A stretch of 64,000 nt of DNA from Curtobacterium pusillum (GTDB lineage: Bacteria; Actinomycetota; Actinomycetes; Actinomycetales; Microbacteriaceae): NCBI RefSeq assembly GCF_007680845.1, contig NZ_VEIY01000008.1:1-64000 (forward strand), read 5' to 3'. The translations under genes and the position numbers were made by a program. The notes beneath the pieces are model-generated. The model made no database searches, had not been told where the DNA came from, and saw nothing but the letters and a program-made list of their open reading frames with translations. How positions within the stretch are numbered: position 1 is the first letter of the stretch; each line of letters begins with the position of its first letter. Positions 25,975 to 34,850 of the stretch are shown in pieces.

Positions 25975-26017
25975 GGCGCCCGAGCAAGGGGCGCGCCCGA
26001 GCGAGGGGCGCCCCGAG
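25975..26017. repeat. Short tandem repeat between convergent genes
   Basis: GCGCCCGAGCAAGGGGCGC followed by CGCCCGAGCGAGGGGCG and CCCCGAGCTAGGGCC: roughly three 17-nt units, each with a small GC dyad, filling the gap between the TetR stop and the permease stop. Probably acts as a bidirectional terminator. Confidence 0.5.
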
Positions 26018-27238
26018 CTAGGGCCGCGCCCGGCGTCGCCAGGAGGCGATCTGCCGCAGGGTCACCTTCGACCCGTACTGGGCGACCGAATGCCGGAACA
26101 GGTACTCCGCGAACCAGAGCAGCAGCCCGGCCACGACGAACACCTCGACGATGCACACGACCGACTCGGTCACGCTCAGCGAGCCGACCGCGTTCCGGAC
26201 CATCGCCGTGATCGGGGTGAACGTCGGGAAGTACGTGAAGAACGCCGCGATCGGCGACGACGGGGTCGTCATCACGAAGAACGCCGCGTACAGCGGGATG
26301 ATCAGCGAGAAGATCCCGACCGACTGGAGCGCGGACGCGTCCTTGATCGAGGGCACGGCGGCGCCCACCGCGACGAACAACGCCGACGCGAGCAGCACGC
26401 CGCCGACGAGCAGCAGCGCGCCGACGAGCATCCGCCACGGGTCCACCACGACCCCGCCGAGGCGTGACGCGACGAGGGGGAGCGCGGCGAGCAGCCCGAT
26501 CAGCCCGGGCACGATGAAGACACCGACCTGGACGAACCCGACGAGCAGCATGGCGATGACCTTGCCGCGGATGAGGTCTCCCGCGGTCACGGTCGTGAGG
26601 ATCATCTCGGAGATCCGGTTCTCCTTCTCCTCGACCACGACGGTCACCATGCGGGTGGCGAGCAGGATGACGAGACCGAAGAACGCGGCGACGTAGAGGA
26701 ACGGCGGCACGATCGACAGCCAGCCCGGAGCGACCTCGCCGTCCGCGTACGTCGTGAGGTCGGTGTCCGGCGGGGTGCGGAGCAGCTGCACCGCCTCGGG
26801 GTCGTCGACGGTGGCCGCGACGCTCTGCTCGAGCACCCGTTCGGCGAGCGACGAGTAGCCGCCGTTGCCGAAGAGCCCGCGGTCCAGGGCCTCGACCCGG
26901 ATCGGACTCGTCGACGGCGACTCCGGGAACGTGATGAAGGCGTCGAGGGTGCCGGCACGGACCGCTGCCCGGTCCGCCGCGGGGTCGGAGGACGGGGACC
27001 CGCCCCACTTCGCTGCGACCGACTCCGAGACGAGTCCGGAGTCGTCGACGTAGTGGAACGGGGTCCTCGCCGCCGACGAACTCGTCATCACCGAGTCGGT
27101 GCCGGCGGCCTGGCCCACGCCGACGAGCAGGGAGACGACCACGACGACGACCGGCAGCGCCAGCGTGCCGATCCAGAACGCGGGCTTCTTCACCGCACGG
27201 ACGAACTCGAACCGGACAACGGTCCCGAGGCGGCTCAC
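26018..27238 (-). CDS. ABC-2 type exporter permease (NatB-like)
   Basis: A 406-residue membrane protein. A first helix (FWIGTLALPVVVVVVSLLVGV) is followed by a large extracytoplasmic domain, then five or six helices near the C-terminus including LFGLVILLATRMVTVVVEEKENRISEMI-type ABC-2 sequence (EEKENRISEMILTTVTAGDLIRGK is seen). Overall layout matches NatB/YhaP permeases. Its start overlaps the ATPase gene stop. Substrate unknown; sodium or lipid-like efflux are family possibilities. Confidence 0.82.
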   Translation of the reverse strand: MSRLGTVVRFEFVRAVKKPAFWIGTLALPVVVVVVSLLVGVGQAAGTDSVMTSSSAARTPFHYVDDSGLVSESVAAKWGGSPSSDPAADRAAVRAGTLDAFITFPESPSTSPIRVEALDRGLFGNGGYSSLAERVLEQSVAATVDDPEAVQLLRTPPDTDLTTYADGEVAPGWLSIVPPFLYVAAFFGLVILLATRMVTVVVEEKENRISEMILTTVTAGDLIRGKVIAMLLVGFVQVGVFIVPGLIGLLAALPLVASRLGGVVVDPWRMLVGALLLVGGVLLASALFVAVGAAVPSIKDASALQSVGIFSLIIPLYAAFFVMTTPSSPIAAFFTYFPTFTPITAMVRNAVGSLSVTESVVCIVEVFVVAGLLLWFAEYLFRHSVAQYGSKVTLRQIASWRRRARP

Positions 27239-28149
27239 GCGGCGGCCCCGGCGTCGTGGCCGTAGACCTGCACGAAGATCTCGTCGAGGGGGATCCGGCG
27301 CATCTCGAACGCCGTGACGTGCACGCCGTCCGCGACGAGCGACGCGAGCACGTCCGAGCCGTCGGCCGCGGCGCCCTGGGTCGGGACGAGGTAGGCGACG
27401 TGCCCCTCGTGCCTGGCGAGCTTGTACAGGGGCGACCGCGGCACGCTGCCGTCGAGACCGACCCGGGCGACCGCACCGCCGAAGGTGTCCTGCACGTCGG
27501 GGATGGTGCCGTACGCAGCCGCACGGCCGTCCTTGAGCAGCAGTATCCGGTCGCAGAGCCGTTCGACCTCGTCCATGTGGTGGGTCACGAGGATCACCGT
27601 CGCACCGTCGGCCTTCCGCTCGTCGACGAGGTCGAGCAGCAGCCGACGGTTCACGGGGTCGAGACCCTTCGTCGGCTCGTCGAGGATGAGCAGGCGCGGC
27701 CGGTCCATGATCGTGATGCCGAGCTGCACCTTCTGCTGCTGGCCGCCGGAGAGCTTGTCGACGCGGAGCTTGGCCCGGTCGGCGAGTCCGACGCGGGCCA
27801 GGTAGTCCATGCTCCAGGCCGTCGCCTCCGGTCCCCGCAGCCCGCGCAACCGACCGAAGTACGTCATCACGTCGATGACGGACTCCTTGCGGTAGAGCCC
27901 GCGTTCTTCGGGCAGGTACCCGATGCCGCCGGTCGCCGGGCGGTACGGCTCGCCGTCGATCGTGAGCGCGCCGGCCGTGGGGGTGGTGATGCCGAGCAGG
28001 GCGCGGATCGTGGTGGTCTTGCCGGACCCGTTGCTGCCGAGCAGACCGAAGGTCTCGCCCGGCGCGATGTCGAACGACAGCCCGTCGACGACGTTCCGGT
28101 CACCGAAGCGCATGACGAAGTCCTGCACGCTGATGCTCGCCCCGCTCAT
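27235..28149 (-). CDS. ABC exporter ATP-binding protein (NatA-like)
   Basis: A 304-residue ATPase with GSNGSGKTTT (Walker A), LSGGQQQKVQLG (signature), LLILDEPTKGLDP (Walker B) and THHMDEVERLCD (switch histidine). A C-terminal extension of about 80 residues is typical of the NatA/YhaQ group. It is translationally coupled to the ABC-2 permease (ATGA overlap at 27235-27238). Confidence 0.88.
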   Translation of the reverse strand: MSGASISVQDFVMRFGDRNVVDGLSFDIAPGETFGLLGSNGSGKTTTIRALLGITTPTAGALTIDGEPYRPATGGIGYLPEERGLYRKESVIDVMTYFGRLRGLRGPEATAWSMDYLARVGLADRAKLRVDKLSGGQQQKVQLGITIMDRPRLLILDEPTKGLDPVNRRLLLDLVDERKADGATVILVTHHMDEVERLCDRILLLKDGRAAAYGTIPDVQDTFGGAVARVGLDGSVPRSPLYKLARHEGHVAYLVPTQGAAADGSDVLASLVADGVHVTAFEMRRIPLDEIFVQVYGHDAGAAA

Positions 28150-28203
28150 GCCGCGACCCTACCGGCACGTCCGGTTCTTCCCCTGACGGCCTCGATGGGA
28201 TGC

Positions 28204-28271
28204 GGAATCGGGCGTACCTGGTTGAAGGGATCGGCCAGGTACGCCCGTTTCCACCAGGTACGCCCGATTCC
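28204..28271. repeat. Perfect 19-bp inverted repeat with internal third copy
   Basis: GGAATCGGGCGTACCTGGT (28204-28222) is exactly mirrored by ACCAGGTACGCCCGATTCC (28253-28271). A third, 13-bp copy CCAGGTACGCCCG sits between them (28235-28247), in the orientation of the right arm, so two alternative hairpins are possible. The element is upstream of the NatA-like ATPase start and downstream of the GH13 gene. Confidence 0.75.
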
Positions 28272-28289
28272 ACCCGCGAGTCCACGACG

Positions 28290-28329
28290 GACTGGAGGCA
28301 CGGTGCCTGCCCGCACCGCGCCTCCAGTC
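28290..28329. terminator. Dispersed-repeat hairpin downstream of GH13 gene
   Basis: GACTGGAGGCACGGTGC (28290-28306) pairs with GCACCGCGCCTCCAGTC (28313-28329), one mismatch in 17, with a 6-nt loop. It lies 16 nt beyond the glucosidase stop codon, so a terminator role for the leftward sugar operon is likely even though no T-run follows. It is a full member of the GGAGGCGCGG family. Confidence 0.65.
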
Positions 28330-28344
28330 AGTCACCTGGTTCCG

Positions 28345-30006
28345 TCAGGAACGCAACCAGGCGGTCCCCACACCCGACAGTGCGCCGTCTGCCACCGGCG
28401 CGGAGGCGAGCAGCAGCTCGCCGGCGGGGAGTGCGTACGGCTCGTCGCCGAACACCGTCACGCTCGTCCAGCCGTTCGGCCGACGGAACGCGAGCACGTC
28501 GTCGCGGCCGGTCTCGAGCCACTCGAGCCGCTCCTCCGACTGCAGCTGCCCGCGCAGGCCGAGCGCCTTCCGGTACAGGTTGAGCGTGGAGTCGGGGTCG
28601 GCGTCCTCGGCCTCGACTGACGACGCGCCGAACCAGGACGGCTGCGGCAGGTGCGACCCGCCGCTGCCGAACCCGAAGGACGATCCGGTCCGCGTCCACG
28701 GGAGCGGGACGCGGCACCCGTCACGGCCGACGTCCACGCCCGGGTTCCGGAAGAACGCCGGGTCCTGACGGTCGGCGTCGGGGATGTCGCCGACCTCCTG
28801 CAGACCGAGCTCTTCGCCCTGGTAGAGGTAGGCCGAGCCGGGGAGCGCGAGTTCGAGCAGCGTCGCGGCCGTCGCCCGGCGGAGGCCGAGCGACCGGTCG
28901 AGCGCGTCCTGCGAGCCGCCGGCGAGCAGCCATGCGCTGCCCTGCTTGTCCGGGGAGCCGTTCCGCGCCGGGAGGGCGTACCGGGTGGCGTGGCGGACGA
29001 CGTCGTGGTTCGAGAACACCCACGTGGTCGACGAACCGGACTGCTCGGCGAGCCCGAGGTTGAACTCGATGATCTGCCGGAACGACCCGGCGTCGAAGTC
29101 CGCCTCGAGCAGGTCGAAGTTGAACGCCTGACCGAGCCCCTCGGCGCTGGCGTAGCGGGCGCGGCGGTCGGCGGCGACCCACGCCTCGGCGACGGCGGTG
29201 CGCGCCGGGGTGTACTCGTCGAAGACCTGCCGCCACTCGGCGTAGATCTCGTGCACGTCGTCGCGGTCCCAGAGGATGTGGTCGCCGTCCTTCGGGGACG
29301 CGAGCACCTCGGCCCAGGTCGGCAGCTCGCCTTCGGGCAGGTCCTTCGCCAGGCCGTGCGCGACGTCGATGCGGAAGCCGTCGACGCCCCGGTCGGACCA
29401 GAAGCGGAGGGTGTGCAGGAAGTCGTCGCGGACCTCGCGGTTCGCCCAGTTGAGGTCGGGCTGCTCCTTGGCGAAGTTGTGCAGGTACCACTGGCCGTCG
29501 CCGACCGCGGTCCAGGCCGGGCCGCCGAAGATCGACACCCAGTCGGCGGGAGCGTCCTCGCCGGAAGGGCCGGTGCCGTCGCGGAAGACGTAGCGGTCGC
29601 GGGCGGGGGAGCCCTTCGGCGAGGCGAGTGCCTCGCGGAACCACGCGTGCCGGTCGCTCGTGTGGTTCGGGACGATGTCCACGATCACCCGGATGCCGGC
29701 GCCGTGCAGCGCGTCCACGAGCGCGTCGAAGTCGTCGAGCGTGCCGAGGCGCGGGTCCACGTCGCGGTAGTCGTCCACGTCGTAGCCGCCGTCGGCGAGG
29801 GCGGACGGGTAGAACGGGCTGAGCCAGACGGCCTCGACGCCGAGCGACGCCAGGTACGGCACCCGCGAGGTGATGCCGCGGAGGTCGCCGATCCCGTCGC
29901 CGTTCGCGTCGGCGAAGGACCGCGGGTAGATCTGGTAGACGCTCGCCTGGCGCCACCAGGTGCTGTCGGCGGCGGTCGGGGTGGTCTGGACCAGGGTGTC
30001 GGTCAC
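28345..30006 (-). CDS. GH13 alpha-glucosidase / oligo-1,6-glucosidase type
   Basis: A 553-residue glycoside hydrolase family 13 enzyme. Conserved regions run in order: ADANGDGIGDLRGI, DIVPNHTS, GFRIDVAHGL (nucleophile Asp), AVAEAWV (acid Glu) and FSNHDVVR (transition-state Asp). No signal peptide is present, so it acts in the cytosol on imported di- or oligosaccharides. GTG 30006 is chosen because AAGGAAGGA precedes it. It is the last gene of the importer operon 33214-28345, consistent with maltose, isomaltose, trehalulose or sucrose-like substrates. Confidence 0.9.
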   Translation of the reverse strand: MTDTLVQTTPTAADSTWWRQASVYQIYPRSFADANGDGIGDLRGITSRVPYLASLGVEAVWLSPFYPSALADGGYDVDDYRDVDPRLGTLDDFDALVDALHGAGIRVIVDIVPNHTSDRHAWFREALASPKGSPARDRYVFRDGTGPSGEDAPADWVSIFGGPAWTAVGDGQWYLHNFAKEQPDLNWANREVRDDFLHTLRFWSDRGVDGFRIDVAHGLAKDLPEGELPTWAEVLASPKDGDHILWDRDDVHEIYAEWRQVFDEYTPARTAVAEAWVAADRRARYASAEGLGQAFNFDLLEADFDAGSFRQIIEFNLGLAEQSGSSTTWVFSNHDVVRHATRYALPARNGSPDKQGSAWLLAGGSQDALDRSLGLRRATAATLLELALPGSAYLYQGEELGLQEVGDIPDADRQDPAFFRNPGVDVGRDGCRVPLPWTRTGSSFGFGSGGSHLPQPSWFGASSVEAEDADPDSTLNLYRKALGLRGQLQSEERLEWLETGRDDVLAFRRPNGWTSVTVFGDEPYALPAGELLLASAPVADGALSGVGTAWLRS

Positions 30007-30032
30007 GGGGTTCCTTCCTTCGGTTGTGGTCG

Positions 30033-30953
30033 TCACTTGATCGCACCCTGCGTGACACCGGACATCACCCATCGCTGGGTGACGAGGTAGACGATGATCG
30101 CCGGGGCCATCGCCATCAGGTACGAGGCGAACGACACGTTGTAGTTGTTGCTGAACTGCGTCTGGAACATCTGCTGCAGCACCGGCAGGGTCTGCAGTGC
30201 CGGGTCGGAGGTGATCAGCGACGGCATCACGAAGTCGTTCCACGATGCGAGGAACGCGAAGATGCCGACGGTGGCGCTCATCGGTGCGAGGAGCGGGAAC
30301 ACCAGGCGCCAGAACACCTGCCCCGTGCTCGCACCGTCGATGCGGGCACTCTCCTCCAGCTCGGCCGGGATCGAGCGCAGGAACGCGGTGAAGAGCAGCA
30401 CGCTGAACGACAGCTGGAACATGACGTGCAGGATCGCGACGCCGATCGGGTTGTCCAGGTGCGCCAGCCCGGTGAGCTTCACTTGCGACAGTGCGAGCAC
30501 CGGGAACGGCAGGAACATCGCCGCGAGCAGGTAGAAGAACGACCAGCGGAACAGCCGACGGTCCCAGTTCCGGGCGATCGCGTACGCCGTGAACGCCGCG
30601 AGGAGGATCGTCCCGACGACGGTGATCGCCGCGACGAGGACCGAGACGCCGAACGCCCGCGGGAAGTCGGTGAGCTCCCATGCCTGCACGAAGCCGTCGA
30701 CGCTGAAGGGCGCTGGCAGCGAGAACGCGTTGCCGTCGACGGACTGCGCCGTGGTCTTGAACGCCATCGTCAGGGTGACGTACAGCGGCACGAGGACGGA
30801 CAGGGCGCACACGACCAGGAGGATCGTGACCGGCCAGTTGGCGCTGCCGCGACCGCGGCCACCGGCACGTCGGCCGGTGTTCCGGTCGGCATCGACCGAG
30901 CGGATGCTGCCGGTCGCCGTCGTACCCGGTCGGAGGGGTGCTTGCAGGGACAT
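30033..30953 (-). CDS. Sugar ABC transporter permease (MalG-like)
   Basis: A 306-residue permease with a long basic, disordered N-terminus, a first helix (VTILLVVCALSVLVPLYVTLTMAF) and the EAA loop (EESARIDGASTGQVFWRLVFPLLAP). It ends QRWVMSGVTQGAIK, the usual MalG-type tail. The start overlaps the stop of the partner permease (TGATG). It forms the membrane channel with the next protein. Confidence 0.9.
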   Translation of the reverse strand: MSLQAPLRPGTTATGSIRSVDADRNTGRRAGGRGRGSANWPVTILLVVCALSVLVPLYVTLTMAFKTTAQSVDGNAFSLPAPFSVDGFVQAWELTDFPRAFGVSVLVAAITVVGTILLAAFTAYAIARNWDRRLFRWSFFYLLAAMFLPFPVLALSQVKLTGLAHLDNPIGVAILHVMFQLSFSVLLFTAFLRSIPAELEESARIDGASTGQVFWRLVFPLLAPMSATVGIFAFLASWNDFVMPSLITSDPALQTLPVLQQMFQTQFSNNYNVSFASYLMAMAPAIIVYLVTQRWVMSGVTQGAIK

Positions 30954-31906
30954 CAGAGCGCTGCCTTCCCGCGGGTCGCCCGCAGCTGGATCACGGCGAT
31001 CACGACGGCGATCACGAAGAAGATCGTCGCGTTCGCCATCTGGTAGGCGTAGTCGCCGCCGTTGAAGCCCTTGAAGATGCTCATCGCGACGCTGGTCGTC
31101 GACGTGCCGGGGCCGCCGTCGGTGAGGCCGACGATGATGTCGTACGAGTTGAGGAAGTTCTTGAACCCGATGACGAGGTTGATCAGGATGTAGGCCGCCG
31201 TCAGCGGCGCGGTGATCGAGATCAGCTGACGCCAGGCGCTGGCACCGTCGAGTGCCGCCGCCTCGTACACCTCACCCGGGATCGACAGCACCCCGGCGAT
31301 GTAGATGAGGAGCGTCGACGGGATCGCCTGCCACGCGGTCACGATCACGATCGCGATCCAGGCCAGGTCCGGGTTCGCCAGGATGCTCTGCTCGAGCGGG
31401 GCGAAGCCGAGGCTGGTCGCCAACGCCGGCAGGCTGTTCGCGAACAGGAACGAGAACACGTACGCGATCACGATGCCGGAGATCACCATCGGCAGGACGA
31501 ACACCCCGCGGAGGGCGATCTTCCCGCGGATCTTCGACGTCAGCGCGATCGCGAGCAGGAACGCGACCGCGTTGACGACGATCACGGTGACGAGCGAGAA
31601 CCCGAGCGTGAACAGGTACGCCTGCAGGATCGCCGGGTCGGAGAACACCGCGACGTAGTTCGTCAGGCCGATGAACCGGAACTCGCCGAAGCCGACGGAG
31701 TTCGTGAAGCTCAGCACGATGCCCATCACGGCGGGGAGCGTGATGGCGAGGGTGAAGAGGACGAGGGTGGGGAGCAGGAAGGCGAGGAAGAGCGGGTCCA
31801 GTCGCCGCTTCTTCCGTGGGACTGCCGTCCCGGCCTGGAGGCGCGGTGCGGCTCCGCCACGGCGGCGGCGGTCCGCCGTCGTGATCGATTCGGTCGTGGT
31901 GGCCAT
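30953..31906 (-). CDS. Sugar ABC transporter permease (MalF-like)
   Basis: A 317-residue permease, first helix FLAFLLPTLVLFTLAITLPAVMG, EAA loop EAAALDGASAWRQLISITAPLT, and LTDGGPGTSTTSVAMSIF, a motif of MalF/UgpA-type subunits. The N-terminal cytosolic tail includes GAAPRLQAG, which is encoded by a copy of the dispersed GGAGGCGCGG repeat (31834-31851), so the repeat appears to have been absorbed into the coding region. Confidence 0.9.
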   Translation of the reverse strand: MATTTESITTADRRRRGGAAPRLQAGTAVPRKKRRLDPLFLAFLLPTLVLFTLAITLPAVMGIVLSFTNSVGFGEFRFIGLTNYVAVFSDPAILQAYLFTLGFSLVTVIVVNAVAFLLAIALTSKIRGKIALRGVFVLPMVISGIVIAYVFSFLFANSLPALATSLGFAPLEQSILANPDLAWIAIVIVTAWQAIPSTLLIYIAGVLSIPGEVYEAAALDGASAWRQLISITAPLTAAYILINLVIGFKNFLNSYDIIVGLTDGGPGTSTTSVAMSIFKGFNGGDYAYQMANATIFFVIAVVIAVIQLRATRGKAAL

Positions 31907-31918
31907 GCGATGGTCTCC

Positions 31919-33214
31919 TTACGCGGCCGTGCGGAGCGCGAGTCGCGCCCAGTCGGCGTCGAGGGTGCGGAGCTGCGGCTGGGGGTCGCCGCCGAAGGCG
32001 ATCGACTGCGCGTAGTTCGCGACGGGGATCTCGGCGGGGATGAGCTGCGAGGCGCCGAGGTAGAAGGCGGCGTCGTCGTAGTAGGACTGCATGCCGGCGA
32101 GCGCGGGGTTCGACGCGGGCGGGGCGTCCTTCCGGACGCCGAAGCCGTTGTTGTCCGCGTTGTACTTGTCGTTCACCTTCGCGGTCATCAGGTACGACAG
32201 GAACTCGCGGGCGGCTTCCTGCTTGCGGGACGCCTCCGGGATCCAGAGCGCCAGGTCGACGTTCACGCGCACCTTGTTGTCCGCGGCGTCGTCGGTGACG
32301 GGCAGCGGGAACGTGCCGAGGTCCATGTCCGGGGTCGTCTTCGCGATCTCGCCGAGCGCCCACGGGCCCTGCAGGTACATCGCGGCCTTCCCCTGCGCGA
32401 AGGCGAGGTTGCCGTCCCCGTACCCGCGGCTCGCGGCGCCCTGCTGGTGCCACTGCCGGAGCTGGACCATGCGCTCCATCGGGCCCTGGAAGTCGCGCTC
32501 GAACGAGACCGAAGCACTCTTGCCGACCTTCGTGCCCTCCCGCTCGAGTGCGGCGAAGGTCTTCGGGACGTCGACCATCCCGCCGATCGAGTAGTCGAAC
32601 ATGCCCTGCGCGATCGTCCAGTTGTCCTTGAACGTGCCGTAGATCGGCGCGATGCCGGCCTTCGTCAGGCGCTCGCACACGTCGGCGAACTCGCTCCACG
32701 TCGTCGGGACCTCGAGCCCCTGCTCGGCGAACAGCTGCTTGTTGTAGATCACCGACGCCGCCGTCACCGAGTACGGCAGCGCGCTCTTCCGGCCGGGGTA
32801 GTCCGCCGTCTGCTCGAGGAGCGGCCACAGGTCGGGGTTGATCGTGTCCGCCTGGGGCAGGTCGGACAGGTCGGTGAGGGCGCCGTGCTCGACGAACGGC
32901 GCCACCGAGAAGTTGTAGTTCCAGCACCCGAGGTCCGGCGGCCGGTTCCGCACGAAGTTCGCGGACATGCTCGACGTCGAGTCGCGGACGACCTTGATCT
33001 TCGACTGGCTGTCGTGGAACCTCGCGATCACGTCGTCGAAGTACCCGATGACCTCGGGCTTCGAGACGTAGAAGGTGATCGTCTCGGGTCGGCTGCTCGA
33101 TGAGCCGAGCGGAGCGCACCCCGCGAGCGCCAGGCCCGCACCGATGCCGCCCGCCCCGAGGAGGAACCCGCGGCGGCTGACCCCGGCGGTGCCCCTGGTG
33201 GCGTGTGTCTGCAC
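31919..33214 (-). CDS. Sugar ABC transporter substrate-binding lipoprotein
   Basis: A 431-residue family 1 solute-binding protein. The leader has a twin-arginine motif (SRRGFLLGAGG) and ends LALAGC with Cys33, suggesting Tat export followed by lipidation. The mature part has the family hallmarks: SVTAASVIYNKQLFAEQGLEVPTTWSEFADVCERL and GKAAMYLQGPWALGEI. GTG 33214 with GGAG upstream is chosen; an in-frame ATG at 33304 would add a leader that spoils the signal. It is the first gene of the operon with two permeases and a GH13 enzyme. Confidence 0.87.
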   Translation of the reverse strand: MQTHATRGTAGVSRRGFLLGAGGIGAGLALAGCAPLGSSSSRPETITFYVSKPEVIGYFDDVIARFHDSQSKIKVVRDSTSSMSANFVRNRPPDLGCWNYNFSVAPFVEHGALTDLSDLPQADTINPDLWPLLEQTADYPGRKSALPYSVTAASVIYNKQLFAEQGLEVPTTWSEFADVCERLTKAGIAPIYGTFKDNWTIAQGMFDYSIGGMVDVPKTFAALEREGTKVGKSASVSFERDFQGPMERMVQLRQWHQQGAASRGYGDGNLAFAQGKAAMYLQGPWALGEIAKTTPDMDLGTFPLPVTDDAADNKVRVNVDLALWIPEASRKQEAAREFLSYLMTAKVNDKYNADNNGFGVRKDAPPASNPALAGMQSYYDDAAFYLGASQLIPAEIPVANYAQSIAFGGDPQPQLRTLDADWARLALRTAA

Positions 33215-33290
33215 GTCGTCTCCGTCCGTCCGGACCCGGCGTCCCTGCCGTTCCGCACCGCGAGTCGGCTCCGGTGCCGCTCGCACGACT

Positions 33291-33310
33291 AAATCTAGCG
33301 ACAAAATCTA
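33291..33310. promoter_or_regulatory. Putative ROK regulator binding site
   Basis: AAATCTA occurs at 33291-33297 and 33304-33310, 13 nt apart, in a short AT-rich patch of the divergent gap between the ROK gene and the sugar importer. AT-rich direct or inverted words of this kind are usual for ROK/XylR regulators, so this is the most likely operator. Confidence 0.5.
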
Positions 33311-33347
33311 ATTCCGCAAGGAACTGCTTCCGCGGTAGTGTGCGAGC

Positions 33348-34514
33348 ATGCCGCCACATCGTGGGACGAGCGCAGGGACGCTGCTCGAGTACGCCTTCAC
33401 CGTGCGGGCGTTCACCGCGACCGAAGCGATCGACGCCACCGGCCTCACCCGCTCCACCGTCCTCGCCGCGTGCGAGGAACTCGTCCGCCTCGGATGGGTC
33501 CGCGAACTCGACGACGCACGCGCCGCGGGGGAGTACCGGATCGGACGCCCGGCCCGTCGCTACGAGCTCGACACCGCCGCCGGCGTGGTGGTCGGCGTGG
33601 ACGCCGGACAACACCGCGTCGCCGTGCTCGTCGCGGACGTCCGCGGCACCGTGCTCGGCCGTGCCGAAGGAGCACTCGGGGACTCCGGCCTCGACGTCCC
33701 GGTCCGGCTCGGCGTGCTCGGCGAGACCGTCGCCGCGGCGCTCGCCGACGCCGGGGTCGACCCGACCCGGGTCCTCGTCTCCGTCCTCGGCATCCCGGCC
33801 CCGGTGGACGCGGGCGGTGCGTCACCGGGCGACGGCGGCTTCTGGGACCGGATGAACCCGGGCTTCGCCGATGCCGTCCCCGGGCACCGGGTCGTCGTCG
33901 AGAACGACGCGAACCTCGCTGCCCTCGCCGAGCGACCGTCGTCCGGCGATGCCTCGTTCGCCGCCCTGCTCTCGGGTGAACGGTTCGGCAGCGGGCTCGT
34001 CGTCGACGGCGTGCTGCTCCGCGGTGCGCACGGTGGTGCGGGGGAGATGCGCGTGCTCGACCTCGTCGAGGGGGTCGGATCGTCCGACGGCATCGGAGCC
34101 ACCGCACGCCGACTCGTCGCCGAGGCCGTCGCCGCCGGAGCCGTCCCGGCGGACAGCCCGCTCGCCGCCGACGCCGGTGCCACCGCCGTGTTCGCCGCCG
34201 CCCGCGCCGGTGACCCCGTGGCGGTGGGGATCGTCGACAAGCTCGGCGATCGGCTGGCGCGTGTCTGCGTGCTGCTCGCGAGCCTGCTCGACATCGACCG
34301 CGTGGTCGTGGCCGGTGCGATCGCCGAGCCGGCCGGAGCCGTGATCGAGCGGGCGCGTGCCTGGCTCGACGGTCGGGGGTTCGACCCGGTGCCCGAGATC
34401 GTGGCGTCGTCGCTCGGTGCGGACGTCGTCGTGATCGGGGCGGTCGCGCACGCGGTCGACGCGGTGCGCGCTGACCCGTTGTCGTTCGCGCTCCGGCCCG
34501 CGCTCGCTTCCTGA
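33348..34514 (+). CDS. ROK-family transcriptional regulator
   Basis: A 388-residue repressor: N-terminal winged helix (FTATEAIDATGLTRSTVLAACEELVRLGWV, about residues 22-51) and a C-terminal ROK sugar-kinase-like domain with VVGVDAGQHRVAVLVADVRG, VENDANLAALAE and GAHGGAGEM. The zinc-binding cysteine cluster typical of ROK proteins is absent. It is divergent from the glycoside importer operon and very likely controls it in response to a sugar or sugar phosphate. Confidence 0.88.
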   Translation: MPPHRGTSAGTLLEYAFTVRAFTATEAIDATGLTRSTVLAACEELVRLGWVRELDDARAAGEYRIGRPARRYELDTAAGVVVGVDAGQHRVAVLVADVRGTVLGRAEGALGDSGLDVPVRLGVLGETVAAALADAGVDPTRVLVSVLGIPAPVDAGGASPGDGGFWDRMNPGFADAVPGHRVVVENDANLAALAERPSSGDASFAALLSGERFGSGLVVDGVLLRGAHGGAGEMRVLDLVEGVGSSDGIGATARRLVAEAVAAGAVPADSPLAADAGATAVFAAARAGDPVAVGIVDKLGDRLARVCVLLASLLDIDRVVVAGAIAEPAGAVIERARAWLDGRGFDPVPEIVASSLGADVVVIGAVAHAVDAVRADPLSFALRPALAS

Positions 34515-34838
34515 CCGAGCGCTGTCAGGGCGATGAGGCTCGCCGTGCCTGCGGGCATTGACGAGTGTCCTGCGTTGCTCGACCGGTCGGCAAGGGCGCT
34601 GTGAGAGCAGCCCGAACTCGGCAGGATTGCAGCGTGTGAGGCCCCCGCCCATCCACCGGGCAGCTTTGCGGGACACGTGTACACGAATGCCCAGGTCAGC
34701 CGCTGGTTGAGCGAGTTGTCGTGGTTGTGACGCTGAAGGGAGTGCCGGTGAACGACCGGCTATCGAGACGGTCGGCGGCCGGTAATTCGAAGCGAGGCTC
34801 GTGCGCCGATACGTCAGCACCCGCTGTATAGTCAGCGC
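34515..34838. other. 324-nt intergenic region before cmtR
   Basis: No convincing gene in either strand. Codon-like periodicity and GC drop compared with the flanking sugar genes. Near the right end lies the cmtR promoter/operator. A segment around 34670-34730 (containing CACGTGTACAC) could be decayed coding sequence, but no family was recognised. Confidence 0.4.
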
Positions 34839-34850
34839 ATGCTGACCATA
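34827..34850 (+). promoter_or_regulatory. cmtR promoter/operator over the start codon
   Basis: TATAGTCAGC (34827-34836) and GCTGACCATA (34841-34850) are mirror images, 9 of 10 paired, around GCAT. TATAGT is a good -10 box, and the A of the ATG lies 7 nt after it, so the transcript probably begins at the start codon, without a leader. The dyad covers both the -10 box and the start codon, fitting autorepression by an ArsR-family sensor released by metal. Confidence 0.7.

Noticed and set aside
25975..26017. Possible attachment site
   Set aside because: No integrase, tRNA or second copy nearby; better seen as a terminator repeat.
34670..34730. Possible remnant of a mobile-element gene before cmtR
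   Set aside because: A short open stretch only; no recognisable transposase or integrase motif.
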